A stretch of DNA of 64,000 bases from an uncultured Oenococcus sp. (GTDB lineage Bacteria > Bacillota > Bacilli > Lactobacillales > Lactobacillaceae): the NCBI GenBank assembly GCA_934229385.1, contig CAKQDH010000001.1, forward strand, positions 186,001 through 250,000, given 5' to 3'. Each line of letters begins with the position of its first letter. Positions within the stretch are counted from its first letter, which is position 1. Below are positions 37,846 to 45,371 of the stretch, piece after piece. The notes beneath the pieces are model-generated. The model searched no databases, had not been told where the DNA came from, and saw nothing but the letters and a program-made list of their open reading frames with translations. The position numbers were made by a program, and so were the translations under genes.

Positions 37846-38883
37846 CTATTCTCCTACTTGTTTAAATTGCTTAATAAAACGAAGATCTCCATTATAAAAA
37901 TTACGGATATCTTTAATTCCATATTTAATCATGGCAAATCGATCTGGGCCCAAACCAAAAGCAAAACCAGAATATTTTTCTGGATCAATATGAGACATCT
38001 TCAAAACATTGGGGTGAACTATCCCACCACCTAACACTTCTTCCCATTCTACAGAAGAAGTTTTAGAATTTATTAAATTCCAACTTATATCAACTTCTAC
38101 GCTAGGCTCAGTAAAGGGAAAATAACTCTGTCTAAAACGCATTGCGTGTCCCTTACCAAATATATCATTAGTCATAGACTGTAAAGTTCCTTTTAAATCA
38201 GACAAAGTAATATGCTTTCCTATAACTAAACCTTCAATTTGATAAAATTGTTGAGAATGTGTCGGGTCATCATTATCTCGACGATAAACTTTTCCTGGGC
38301 TGATCATTTTTAAAGGTCCTTTTGAAAAATCATGTTTATCCATTGTCCGTGGTTGCATAGCAGAAGTTTGCGTCCGCAAAAGAAGTTTTGGAGTAATATA
38401 AAAAGTGTCTTGCATATCTCTTGCCGGGTGATTTTTTGGCAAATTTAACCTTTCAAAATTAAATTCATCGCTTTCTATTTCATTACCATAAACTACTTCA
38501 TATCCTTGGCTAATAAAATGGTCCTCAATTTGGTCTTGGAGTTGTTGAAGAATATGTTTATTACCGATCTTAAATTTTTTCCCAGGTAAGGTCACATCAA
38601 TTTTTTCTTTTTTTATTTTTTTATTAACTAAGTCTTTTTTTAAAAGAATTTCTCTTTTATTAATCTTTTTTTTAATTTCATTTTGAGTTTCATTAGCAAT
38701 CCGTCCAATAGAAGGTCTTTTTTCTTTCGGAAGATTTTTTAAACCTTTTAGAATTTTGGTTATTTCTCCCTTTTTTCCAAGAAAAGTAGTTCGTATTTCT
38801 TCAATTTGTTTAATTTCCTTAGTTATAGAAACCTTATATTCAGCATTATCTTTAATTTTTTTTATTTTATCTTTAATCTCCAT
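37846..38883 (-). CDS. pheS: Phenylalanyl-tRNA synthetase alpha subunit
   Basis: Catalytic subunit of PheRS. An N-terminal coiled-coil tRNA-binding arm (about 1-90) precedes the class II core: motif 2 region MISPGKVYRRDNDDPTHSQQFYQIEG, SYFPFTEPSVEVDI, and motif 3 GFAFGLGPDRFAMIKYGI. 345 residues is normal. GGAAAA precedes the ATG. It is controlled by the T-box directly upstream. Confidence 0.97.
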   Translation of the reverse strand: MEIKDKIKKIKDNAEYKVSITKEIKQIEEIRTTFLGKKGEITKILKGLKNLPKEKRPSIGRIANETQNEIKKKINKREILLKKDLVNKKIKKEKIDVTLPGKKFKIGNKHILQQLQDQIEDHFISQGYEVVYGNEIESDEFNFERLNLPKNHPARDMQDTFYITPKLLLRTQTSAMQPRTMDKHDFSKGPLKMISPGKVYRRDNDDPTHSQQFYQIEGLVIGKHITLSDLKGTLQSMTNDIFGKGHAMRFRQSYFPFTEPSVEVDISWNLINSKTSSVEWEEVLGGGIVHPNVLKMSHIDPEKYSGFAFGLGPDRFAMIKYGIKDIRNFYNGDLRFIKQFKQVGE

Positions 38884-38900
38884 TTTTGCTTTTCCTTATT

Positions 38901-39110
38901 AAATAAAAAACCCTTGTATATTCAAAATATACAAGGGACGTTTTTAACGTGTTACCACCCAACTTTACGAGAATACTCGCCTCAAAAGTTATTAACGAAA
39001 CAAACCGCTAGCTATTAACTAGAATATTTGGAAGTGAAATTCAATTTTTATTGCCACCGTCTTACACTTAACCGGTTCGCTAAAGACATCACAATTTACT
39101 AATCTTCCTC
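38901..39110 (-). promoter_or_regulatory. T-box riboswitch controlling pheST (specifier TTC)
   Basis: The conserved T-box sequence GGGTGGTAACACG is on the minus strand at 38948-38960. Just downstream a 12-bp stem CCCTTGTATATT / AATATACAAGGG (38911-38937) with a T-run is the terminator; the T-box bases can pair in the alternative antiterminator. Stem I is closed by GGAAG (39104-39108) and CTTCC; the specifier position holds TTC (39036-39038), a Phe codon, followed by A. Uncharged tRNA-Phe should switch on pheST. The next 289 bases to 39399 carry no gene. Confidence 0.93.
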
Positions 39111-39399
39111 AAATTTTTACTATGTACATTATTTAAACAATCAAAGTTAAGAGCTTTTAAGAAATTCTTAAATATTGATTAACATTTTAGAAATAAGATA
39201 GAATTTATAATTTTTATAAAGGCTTATTTTGTTCCATACTTATTTTATATTACATATAATTTCCTTCTAGAATTTCAAATAAAAATGTTTTCATTTTCCT
39301 ACGGGAATTATAAAAAAATAATACGCAAATAATCTTAACAAACTTTTAATAAAAAACTAAATTTTTTATAAATTTATTAAAATATAAAAAAATAATTTT

Positions 39400-40170
39400 T
39401 TAAATTAAAGAAAACATTAAAATCCCACCTGCAATAGCAACATTTAAAGATTCTGCTTTCCCTTTTAAATTAATATGAAGATTGGATGTAGTTTCACTTA
39501 AAATTTCTTTGTCGATCCCCCTACTTTCGTTACCTAATACTAAAACGAAACTTTTTTTTGGTACAAGCTTTTTATAATTCACAGTATCTTTTTTAGAAAG
39601 GCTGGTTCCATATATATCATAATCATTATTTTTTAATGCCGCTATCCATTGTAAAATATTTGCATCATAAATAATTTTTAAATGAAATTGGCTCCCTTGC
39701 ATAGACCTTACAACTTTTGGTCCAAATGGGTTAACACTTTTTTTCGAAAGTAAAACACCAGAAAAACCTGCGCCGTCAGCAGTTCTAATTAATGTACCCG
39801 CATTCCCTGGATCCTGAATACGGTCTAAAAACAACCATTTACCATTATGAATAAAATTGGGGCTAAAAGAATTATTAGGTATACTAGTTTCTACAAAAAT
39901 GCCTTGAGGTGTATTAGTTTTAGAAATATGTTGGGCTATTTCCTCAGTAACTTGATATATAGGGGTCCCCGAAGGAATATGATATAAAGAACTTAAAATA
40001 TCCTTTCTCACGCAAATTATTGATTGAAGGGGGGCATGATAATTTAGGGCTTCCTGAACAGAATGTAAACCTTCTATTAAATAAGAGCCTTCTTCATTCC
40101 TTCCCTTTAAAGTATTAAGTTTTTTCCATATTTTAACTTTTTGATTTTTATTAGACGTTATTATTTGCAT
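39400..40170 (-). CDS. TrmH/SpoU-family RNA 2'-O-methyltransferase
   Basis: SPOUT-class methyltransferase with a substrate-binding N-terminal domain (about 1-100). The three SPOUT motifs are clear: FLDRIQDPGNAGTLIRTADGAG, VLGNESRGI and SLNVAIAGGI, which form the knotted SAM site. 256 residues fits the YsgA/RlmB-like group that methylates rRNA or tRNA; the exact target cannot be told. It follows yidC by 9 bases, so the two are probably co-transcribed. acyP, common at this locus in lactobacilli, is not seen between them. Confidence 0.87.
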   Translation of the reverse strand: MQIITSNKNQKVKIWKKLNTLKGRNEEGSYLIEGLHSVQEALNYHAPLQSIICVRKDILSSLYHIPSGTPIYQVTEEIAQHISKTNTPQGIFVETSIPNNSFSPNFIHNGKWLFLDRIQDPGNAGTLIRTADGAGFSGVLLSKKSVNPFGPKVVRSMQGSQFHLKIIYDANILQWIAALKNNDYDIYGTSLSKKDTVNYKKLVPKKSFVLVLGNESRGIDKEILSETTSNLHINLKGKAESLNVAIAGGILMFSLI

Positions 40171-40179
40171 AATTTAAAT

Positions 40180-41151
40180 TCACAATCTGGGTTTTCTTCT
40201 TTGTTTACCCTTATTTCTATATCTAATCATGTTATTAGAATATTGTGGAATAGATTGGGGATTTCTTTTTAAATTCGTTCTAACATTTCTTGAAGAATTT
40301 TCCTTATTTTGCTTTTTCAAAAAATCACTAACAACATCTTTAACTTGGAAATTAAAACTAATATTTCTTTGAATTTTTGCTCTATTGACTAGTAAAATTC
40401 CAGTTTGCACAAAAACAAACAGCCCGCCTACTACAAAATAAAGGCCTAAAGCAGCAGACTGAAAAATAGCAAAGAAAAACGTCAAAAGAGGAGTAAACCA
40501 AATCATAGTCTTCATTTGCTTTTGTTGTATTTGAGGAGAAATTTTCAAATTTAACCAAGCCTGCCCAGCATAAAAAAGACCGGCAATAGCTGCTATTATA
40601 AAAGAAGGTTTATATAAAGCTATACCAAAAAAATGAGCTCCATTAAGGAAATTATTAGTAGACAGTCGGATCGCGGTATAAAGACCAGAAATAATAGGCA
40701 ATTGTATTAAAAGAGATAAAAAATTTATTCCTCCAGTAAGTGAAACATTATTTTTTTTATATACCGACATCATCAGCTGATTTATTTTTAATTGTTCTTC
40801 TCTAGACTTACTTTTTTTTATTAAGCGTTGTACTTTTTGTAGCTGGGGTTGGAGTTTTGACATTTTCACAGACTGAATGGTGCCATTTTTCTGTTGTTTA
40901 TACATAATAGGTAATAAAAATAACCTAACAACAAAGGTCATAAAAATAATAGCCAATCCGATGCCATTAGTTGATTTAAATAAATCAACGGCCATCCATC
41001 GCATAAAACTAACCATATATCTACTAATCCAAAGCCATGTTCTTCCGTCTTTATTATAACCACCTGTAATTAATAAAAATTCTAAAACGATTAAAGCTAA
41101 AACAAGAATATAACGCAGATAAGAAAATAGATTTTTATTTTTTTTATTCAT
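40180..41151 (-). CDS. yidC: Membrane protein insertase YidC (OxaA family), no lipobox Cys
   Basis: Inserts and folds membrane proteins with or without SecYEG. The 323 residues carry an N-terminal hydrophobic segment and five membrane helices, with the groove arginine in FVVRLFLLPIMYKQQ and the cytoplasmic coiled coil VKMSKLQPQLQKVQRLIKK. C-terminal tail is basic (ribosome contact). In most lactobacilli this protein is a lipoprotein; here the expected lipobox reads LLITGGYN, so the acylated Cys is missing and the N-terminus would act as a plain signal or anchor. It lies 35 bases after yceD. Confidence 0.93.
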   Translation of the reverse strand: MNKKNKNLFSYLRYILVLALIVLEFLLITGGYNKDGRTWLWISRYMVSFMRWMAVDLFKSTNGIGLAIIFMTFVVRLFLLPIMYKQQKNGTIQSVKMSKLQPQLQKVQRLIKKSKSREEQLKINQLMMSVYKKNNVSLTGGINFLSLLIQLPIISGLYTAIRLSTNNFLNGAHFFGIALYKPSFIIAAIAGLFYAGQAWLNLKISPQIQQKQMKTMIWFTPLLTFFFAIFQSAALGLYFVVGGLFVFVQTGILLVNRAKIQRNISFNFQVKDVVSDFLKKQNKENSSRNVRTNLKRNPQSIPQYSNNMIRYRNKGKQRRKPRL

Positions 41152-41186
41152 TTAAAAACCAACCTTTAGATAAAATATAAATATTA

Positions 41187-41699
41187 CTAATTAAAATAGT
41201 CCCCCAATTTTTGGGATCCGTCATCACGGTTTATTTTGTCATCATTTTCTTGAATGATTTTCCAACCATTTCCTGAAACAACATCGTTTTCTTTCTCATC
41301 ATCTTTAAAAACAGACATTGGTAGATTTGTCACGATATTTTCTAATATAGCTGAATCAAGATCAAGTCGATTATCCTTAAGAAGAAATACCTGTTGGTTT
41401 TCATCAAAAGTAGAAAAAGTTTGTTCATCCTGAACATAAATTTCATCCATTAAAATATTAAAATTATAAGAAACTGGTTTTAAACTTCTAGCTGAGGGAA
41501 GTATTGCTGTTCCGTTGAGTCTAAAATTCACATTAATCTTTTCTTCACTATAGCTAATTTTGCCCTTAACTTTAACAGGCTTTAAATTAAGAAGACGATC
41601 AGAAAAATTCTGTTTCGCTAAATTAGACAAATCAATTATTTGATTTATTTTTAAGGGTTCTTTCCTATATTTTCTTAATTGTTGAACTAAAAATTTCAT
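41187..41699 (-). CDS. yceD: YceD/YlbN family protein (DUF177)
   Basis: 170-residue acidic protein of the DUF177 family, thought to act in 23S rRNA and ribosome assembly. Signature stretches: NFRLNGTAILPSARSLKPVSY and DLDSAILENIVTNLPMSVF. In many Firmicutes it is followed by rpmF (L32), but here yidC follows after 35 bases and rpmF is not in the window. It follows tmcAL by 10 bases. Confidence 0.88.
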   Translation of the reverse strand: MKFLVQQLRKYRKEPLKINQIIDLSNLAKQNFSDRLLNLKPVKVKGKISYSEEKINVNFRLNGTAILPSARSLKPVSYNFNILMDEIYVQDEQTFSTFDENQQVFLLKDNRLDLDSAILENIVTNLPMSVFKDDEKENDVVSGNGWKIIQENDDKINRDDGSQKLGDYFN

Positions 41700-41709
41700 A
41701 TTTCTTAAA

Positions 41710-42846
41710 TTAAACCTCTAAAGGCGGCCTTTTGATATCCTGCGGATCATGCAAATCCATAATTTGGTTATAAACAAGCCCAGCTTTATAATCTATATTT
41801 AAGTATTTATTTACATTTTTATAATTAAGATGACTAAAAACAGGAAAAGAAAAGGATTTCTTATTATTATGAAGGTATTTCCTTCCTACGGAATTAAAAC
41901 CTAATAACCTATGATAGGGATTTTTCATAGCGTCATTCATTTGGTCTACCTTTATATTTAACAAAATATAATTTAAAACTCTACGCAACCGTGCAAAAGT
42001 ATAACGCTTGGATTTAATTAGTGCAATAAATTCTTCCAAATTTAATGGCCCTTGTTGTATAGCATGTTTAACTAAAAAATCAATCCCTTCATTTACTTGA
42101 TAAACAGAGCGAATCTGACCTATTCCATCTGTGTAAAGACGATATTTTAATAAATCAAAAAATTCAGGTTCATAATCAAAAAATTTTAAATTCTTTAAAG
42201 GGGTGTAAGCAGAAACATCTTTTCCCTTTTCTAAAGCTATTCTAATGTCTTTAGAAGAAGCAATTTTATTTTCAAACTTTAAACCCTTTTGTTGATTATT
42301 GGCTTTTGCTCTTTTAATAGGCTTTAAATGAAGTTTGTTCTCAAGACCCATTTTTAAAACAGACCTTGCATAACTAAAAGCTAAAATGTCATTAGCTTGA
42401 TTTAACTCAAAGCCTGTTTTCCTTTTTAAAACAGTCGAAAAATTTTTAGCAAAAGTTTCATTTTTTCTTTTAAATTCTGGAGAAGTTTTTTCTTTCGAAA
42501 TCTTTCTTGCTAAATCTATAAAATTTGTTTTTGGATGCTCACTACCAAAAACCAAATTATTAACTTTTAAGTCATTTAATAAAGCAATAGCTCCATTAGC
42601 AAAAATTTGTCCTGGTTGGACTGAATAAAAATACGGAAGTTCAAATACCAAATCTGCTCCAGATTTTAAAGCAATTCTGGCTTTTTCCCATTTATCTATA
42701 ATTGACGGTTTACCTCTTTGTACCCAATTTCCTGACATTAAAACTATTATCACTGACTCAGGGTATAATTTCTTAGCAGTGGCAATATGATAAATATGAC
42801 CATTATGAAACGGATTGTATTCAGTTATTAAACCAGTTGCTTCCAT
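41710..42846 (-). CDS. tmcAL: tRNA(Met) cytidine acetate ligase TmcAL (YlbM)
   Basis: Uses acetate and ATP to make N4-acetylcytidine at the wobble position of elongator tRNA-Met. The nucleotidyltransferase-type motif is GLITEYNPFHNGHIYHIATAKK; VIIVLMSGNWVQRGKPSIIDKWEKA, GADLVFELPYFYSVQPGQIFA and SSKDIRIALEKGK follow. 378 residues is typical. It comes 77 bases after rsfS, from which it is separated by a strong hairpin. Confidence 0.93.
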   Translation of the reverse strand: MEATGLITEYNPFHNGHIYHIATAKKLYPESVIIVLMSGNWVQRGKPSIIDKWEKARIALKSGADLVFELPYFYSVQPGQIFANGAIALLNDLKVNNLVFGSEHPKTNFIDLARKISKEKTSPEFKRKNETFAKNFSTVLKRKTGFELNQANDILAFSYARSVLKMGLENKLHLKPIKRAKANNQQKGLKFENKIASSKDIRIALEKGKDVSAYTPLKNLKFFDYEPEFFDLLKYRLYTDGIGQIRSVYQVNEGIDFLVKHAIQQGPLNLEEFIALIKSKRYTFARLRRVLNYILLNIKVDQMNDAMKNPYHRLLGFNSVGRKYLHNNKKSFSFPVFSHLNYKNVNKYLNIDYKAGLVYNQIMDLHDPQDIKRPPLEV

Positions 42847-42890
42847 AATTATTGACCATTTTAATATAGTGAATATTTAATACTATTAAT

Positions 42891-42925
42891 AATTTATTAA
42901 AAGCATTAGTTGCTTTTAATAAATT
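42891..42925 (-). terminator. Hairpin/terminator at the end of rsfS
   Basis: A perfect 15-bp inverted repeat (AATTTATTAAAAGCA / TGCTTTTAATAAATT, loop TTAGT) that overlaps the rsfS stop codon. After the GC core the minus strand reads TTTTAATAAATTATTA, a moderate T-run. It may end or reduce transcription before tmcAL. Confidence 0.6.
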
Positions 42926-43277
42926 AATTTTCAATCTTTGATAAATCAACTTTTCTTGCTTGGTTCCAAACGTGATCTAATTTGTAATAATTACGTTCTT
43001 CTCTTGTAAAAATATGAATGATAACATTCCCATAATCTAGTAAAACCCATTTACCTTCAGAAAGTCCTTCTACATCTTCAGGATGTATTCCTTTTTTACT
43101 TAACTTTTCAGTTATTTCTCGTGTTATTGCTTTAACTTGTCGAACCGTAATGGCACTAGCAATCATAAAATAATTGCTTATAGTAGAAATTAAATGTATA
43201 TCTAAGATTACTATATTTTCAGCTTTTTTATTATTTAGAAATTTATTTATTTGTTTTAATAAAGAAATATCTTTCAA
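42924..43277 (-). CDS. rsfS: Ribosomal silencing factor RsfS
   Basis: Binds L14 and blocks subunit joining under starvation. Motifs: KAENIVILDIHLISTISNYFMIASAIT, DVEGLSEGKWVLLDYGNVIIHIF and RNYYKLDHVW, matching the family. The frame is open to an ATG at 43310, but that would overlap yqeK by 32 bases. A GGAGG stands 8 bases before a TTG at 43275-43277, one base past the end of yqeK, so I choose TTG, giving 117 residues, the usual length. Confidence 0.9.
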   Translation of the reverse strand: MKDISLLKQINKFLNNKKAENIVILDIHLISTISNYFMIASAITVRQVKAITREITEKLSKKGIHPEDVEGLSEGKWVLLDYGNVIIHIFTREERNYYKLDHVWNQARKVDLSKIEN

Positions 43278-43278
43278 G

Positions 43279-43848
43279 TTACATTCCTCCAACCCAATGA
43301 TTATATGCATATAAAGTTTTAGGGTAGATAGCTCGATTTTTTTCTACTAAACTCTTCATAGAAAAACTAAGTTGCCAACCAACCCCTTTATCTAAGGATT
43401 TGTCAGTGATTTGGCGAACATAGTTAATATGGGGAAAATTACGCGCAGGTTCAAGAAAATCTGACATAAAAACAATTTTATCTAAAGTAGTCATTTTTAC
43501 ATCACCTGTAGTATGCCTACGAACAGAATTTAATATCTCTTTATCATTAATTTTTAGTTCATCTTTAATAAATTCAGCCCCAACTATTCCATGCCAAATC
43601 GAATTGTCCCATTTTTTCAAATCAGGATCTAAATTTTTTTTAGAAATTTCTAACAAAAAATCCTTTCTAGTTCTCTCTTTAGCAAAATCATGGATTAAAC
43701 CGCCTATCCTTGCTTTAATAATATTATAATTATTTAATTTAGCTAAATGGGCAGCATATTTACTGGTTCGTACTACATGTTGGAAACGCTTTTTAGATAA
43801 AGCAAATCTAACTTTTTCGTAAATATTATCATATTTTAAATAAGACAT
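43279..43848 (-). CDS. yqeK: YqeK, HD-domain diadenosine tetraphosphate hydrolase
   Basis: Cleaves Ap4A symmetrically into two ADP. HD-superfamily metal ligands are seen in RFQHVVRTSKYAAHLA, the His-Asp pair in GGLIHDFAKE, a later His in WHGIVGAEF and in RRHTTG, and an Asp in VFMSDFLEPAR. 189 residues is standard. Its ATG overlaps the end of nadD by one base; together with rsfS it forms the conserved nadD-yqeK-rsfS block. Confidence 0.93.
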   Translation of the reverse strand: MSYLKYDNIYEKVRFALSKKRFQHVVRTSKYAAHLAKLNNYNIIKARIGGLIHDFAKERTRKDFLLEISKKNLDPDLKKWDNSIWHGIVGAEFIKDELKINDKEILNSVRRHTTGDVKMTTLDKIVFMSDFLEPARNFPHINYVRQITDKSLDKGVGWQLSFSMKSLVEKNRAIYPKTLYAYNHWVGGM

Positions 43849-44501
43849 TAAATATATCTCCCTTGATAAAGACCAAACTCAGATATATAAGCTGCAACAA
43901 CATCTGGAATTAAGTATCGAACCGATTCTTTTACTCTTAATCGTGAACGTATATCTGAAGAAGAAATATCTAACCAATTAGTACGTAGCCAAATTGCTTG
44001 CATCTTATTAATTTTTTTAATTCCATCTGGTCGGTCAATTACAACCAAATGTGCTATTTTGGCTAGATCGTAAGCATTATCCCATTTAGGAAAATTATTA
44101 AATATTTTCTTTCCCATTATAAAAAAATAGTCATTTTTAGGATGCTGTGATGCTAATCTATTTAAAACTTTATAGCTTCCTTGTCTTCCACCATTTCTAA
44201 TAGGGGTCATTTCAATATCAAATTTAGAATTTCCTCTAATAGCTAGCCGAATCATTTCTGCTCGATGAGCTGGCTCAATAGCACTTTTATGTGTTGGACT
44301 AAAAGGAATAGAATCAGGCATAAAATATAATTTTTCTAAAGCTAGCTGATCACAAACTTGCTCTGCTGCTATTAATTGACCGTTATGAATAGGGTTAAAA
44401 GTACCACCAAAAATACCAACACGATGTTTTCTGCCTTGTTTTTCTAATAAGGGTGAAGCCTTAGTGCCTGTGTTCGTATATGAAATAAAACCGTTTTCCA
44501 A
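43848..44501 (-). CDS. nadD: Nicotinate-nucleotide adenylyltransferase
   Basis: Makes deamido-NAD from nicotinate mononucleotide and ATP. The nucleotidyltransferase motif GIFGGTFNPIHNGQ has the (H/T)xGH-type variant with Gln in place of the second His-like position; the second motif appears as WLDISSSDIRSRLR. FIMGKKIFNNFPKW is also typical. 217 residues including about 26 before the first strand, an extension seen in lactobacilli. The start is a TTG (44499-44501) supported by GAGGAGG 10 bases upstream. Confidence 0.93.
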   Translation of the reverse strand: MENGFISYTNTGTKASPLLEKQGRKHRVGIFGGTFNPIHNGQLIAAEQVCDQLALEKLYFMPDSIPFSPTHKSAIEPAHRAEMIRLAIRGNSKFDIEMTPIRNGGRQGSYKVLNRLASQHPKNDYFFIMGKKIFNNFPKWDNAYDLAKIAHLVVIDRPDGIKKINKMQAIWLRTNWLDISSSDIRSRLRVKESVRYLIPDVVAAYISEFGLYQGRYI

Positions 44502-44690
44502 ATTTTATTTACCTCCTCAAAAATTTTTTTATATTTTTCATTTAAAATATAAAAAATAATTAATTAAAAAATTATCTTTTAATAAAATCAACTTTTATTT
44601 TAACTTAATTGTAAAGAAGAAACTTAATAAAAAAAATGAAGAACAATTTGATTTACCATATTTTTTATCCATAATAAAAATATTATTAAT

Positions 44691-45236
44691 TCAATATTTA
44701 TTTTCACTATTTTTACTAAAATCAATTAAATCATTTTTCCATTTAATCTTATTTTTTTTCGTTAAAACTTTCTCTAAATTCCGATTAAATTTTGTAATAA
44801 TACTATCACTTTGTAATAGAGGTTTAACCAAAGCACTTTTTAGTCCTGTTAAATTAGCAGCAATTATATCTGTCATAATTTGGTCACCAACCATTAGCAC
44901 CTCTTTTTTAGAAAGATGAAAATCTCGTAAAGTTCTATTTACTCCAAAGGGAAGGGGCTTTAAAGACCAAGATTCAAATTGGACCCCCAAATTACTAACT
45001 GCTTTTCTAACCCTTCTAGTAGAATTATTAGAAACTACAATTAATTTAATGCCATTATGAGACAATTTTTGATGCCAAATAAAGAAATTTCTATCACCCT
45101 TTGGTTGGTTCCATGCAACTAAAGTGTTATCAAGATCAGCTAATATCGTATTTACACCAAGAAAACCTAAAGATTTTGGGGTAATATTCCAAATTTTATT
45201 TATATAATATGTAGGTTTAAATAATGATTTTACCAT
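44691..45236 (-). CDS. yqeG: YqeG family HAD-type phosphatase
   Basis: HAD-superfamily (IIIA) phosphatase, probably for a phosphorylated lipid or nucleotide; PGP-type activity is reported in relatives. Motif I is ILADLDNTLVAWN, motif II LIVVSNNST, and motif III/IV KEVLMVGDQIMTDIIAAN. 181 residues fits the family. In most Firmicutes yqeG is followed by yqeH, yhbY and nadD; here a 189-base spacer leads straight to nadD. Confidence 0.92.
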   Translation of the reverse strand: MVKSLFKPTYYINKIWNITPKSLGFLGVNTILADLDNTLVAWNQPKGDRNFFIWHQKLSHNGIKLIVVSNNSTRRVRKAVSNLGVQFESWSLKPLPFGVNRTLRDFHLSKKEVLMVGDQIMTDIIAANLTGLKSALVKPLLQSDSIITKFNRNLEKVLTKKNKIKWKNDLIDFSKNSENKY

Positions 45237-45371
45237 GGGCTTTAATAATTGATTGATTTACTTGAATTCATTCCTAAATTTTTTTAATTTTTAATTATTT
45301 TTTTAAATTAATTATTAATTAACTATAACAATATAAAAATACTATGTATCAAAGTACAAAAACAAAAAGCC

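Noticed and set aside
38806..39018. Plus-strand 70-codon frame over the pheS start and T-box
   Set aside because: It overlaps the T-box leader and the pheS coding start; no independent evidence for a gene.
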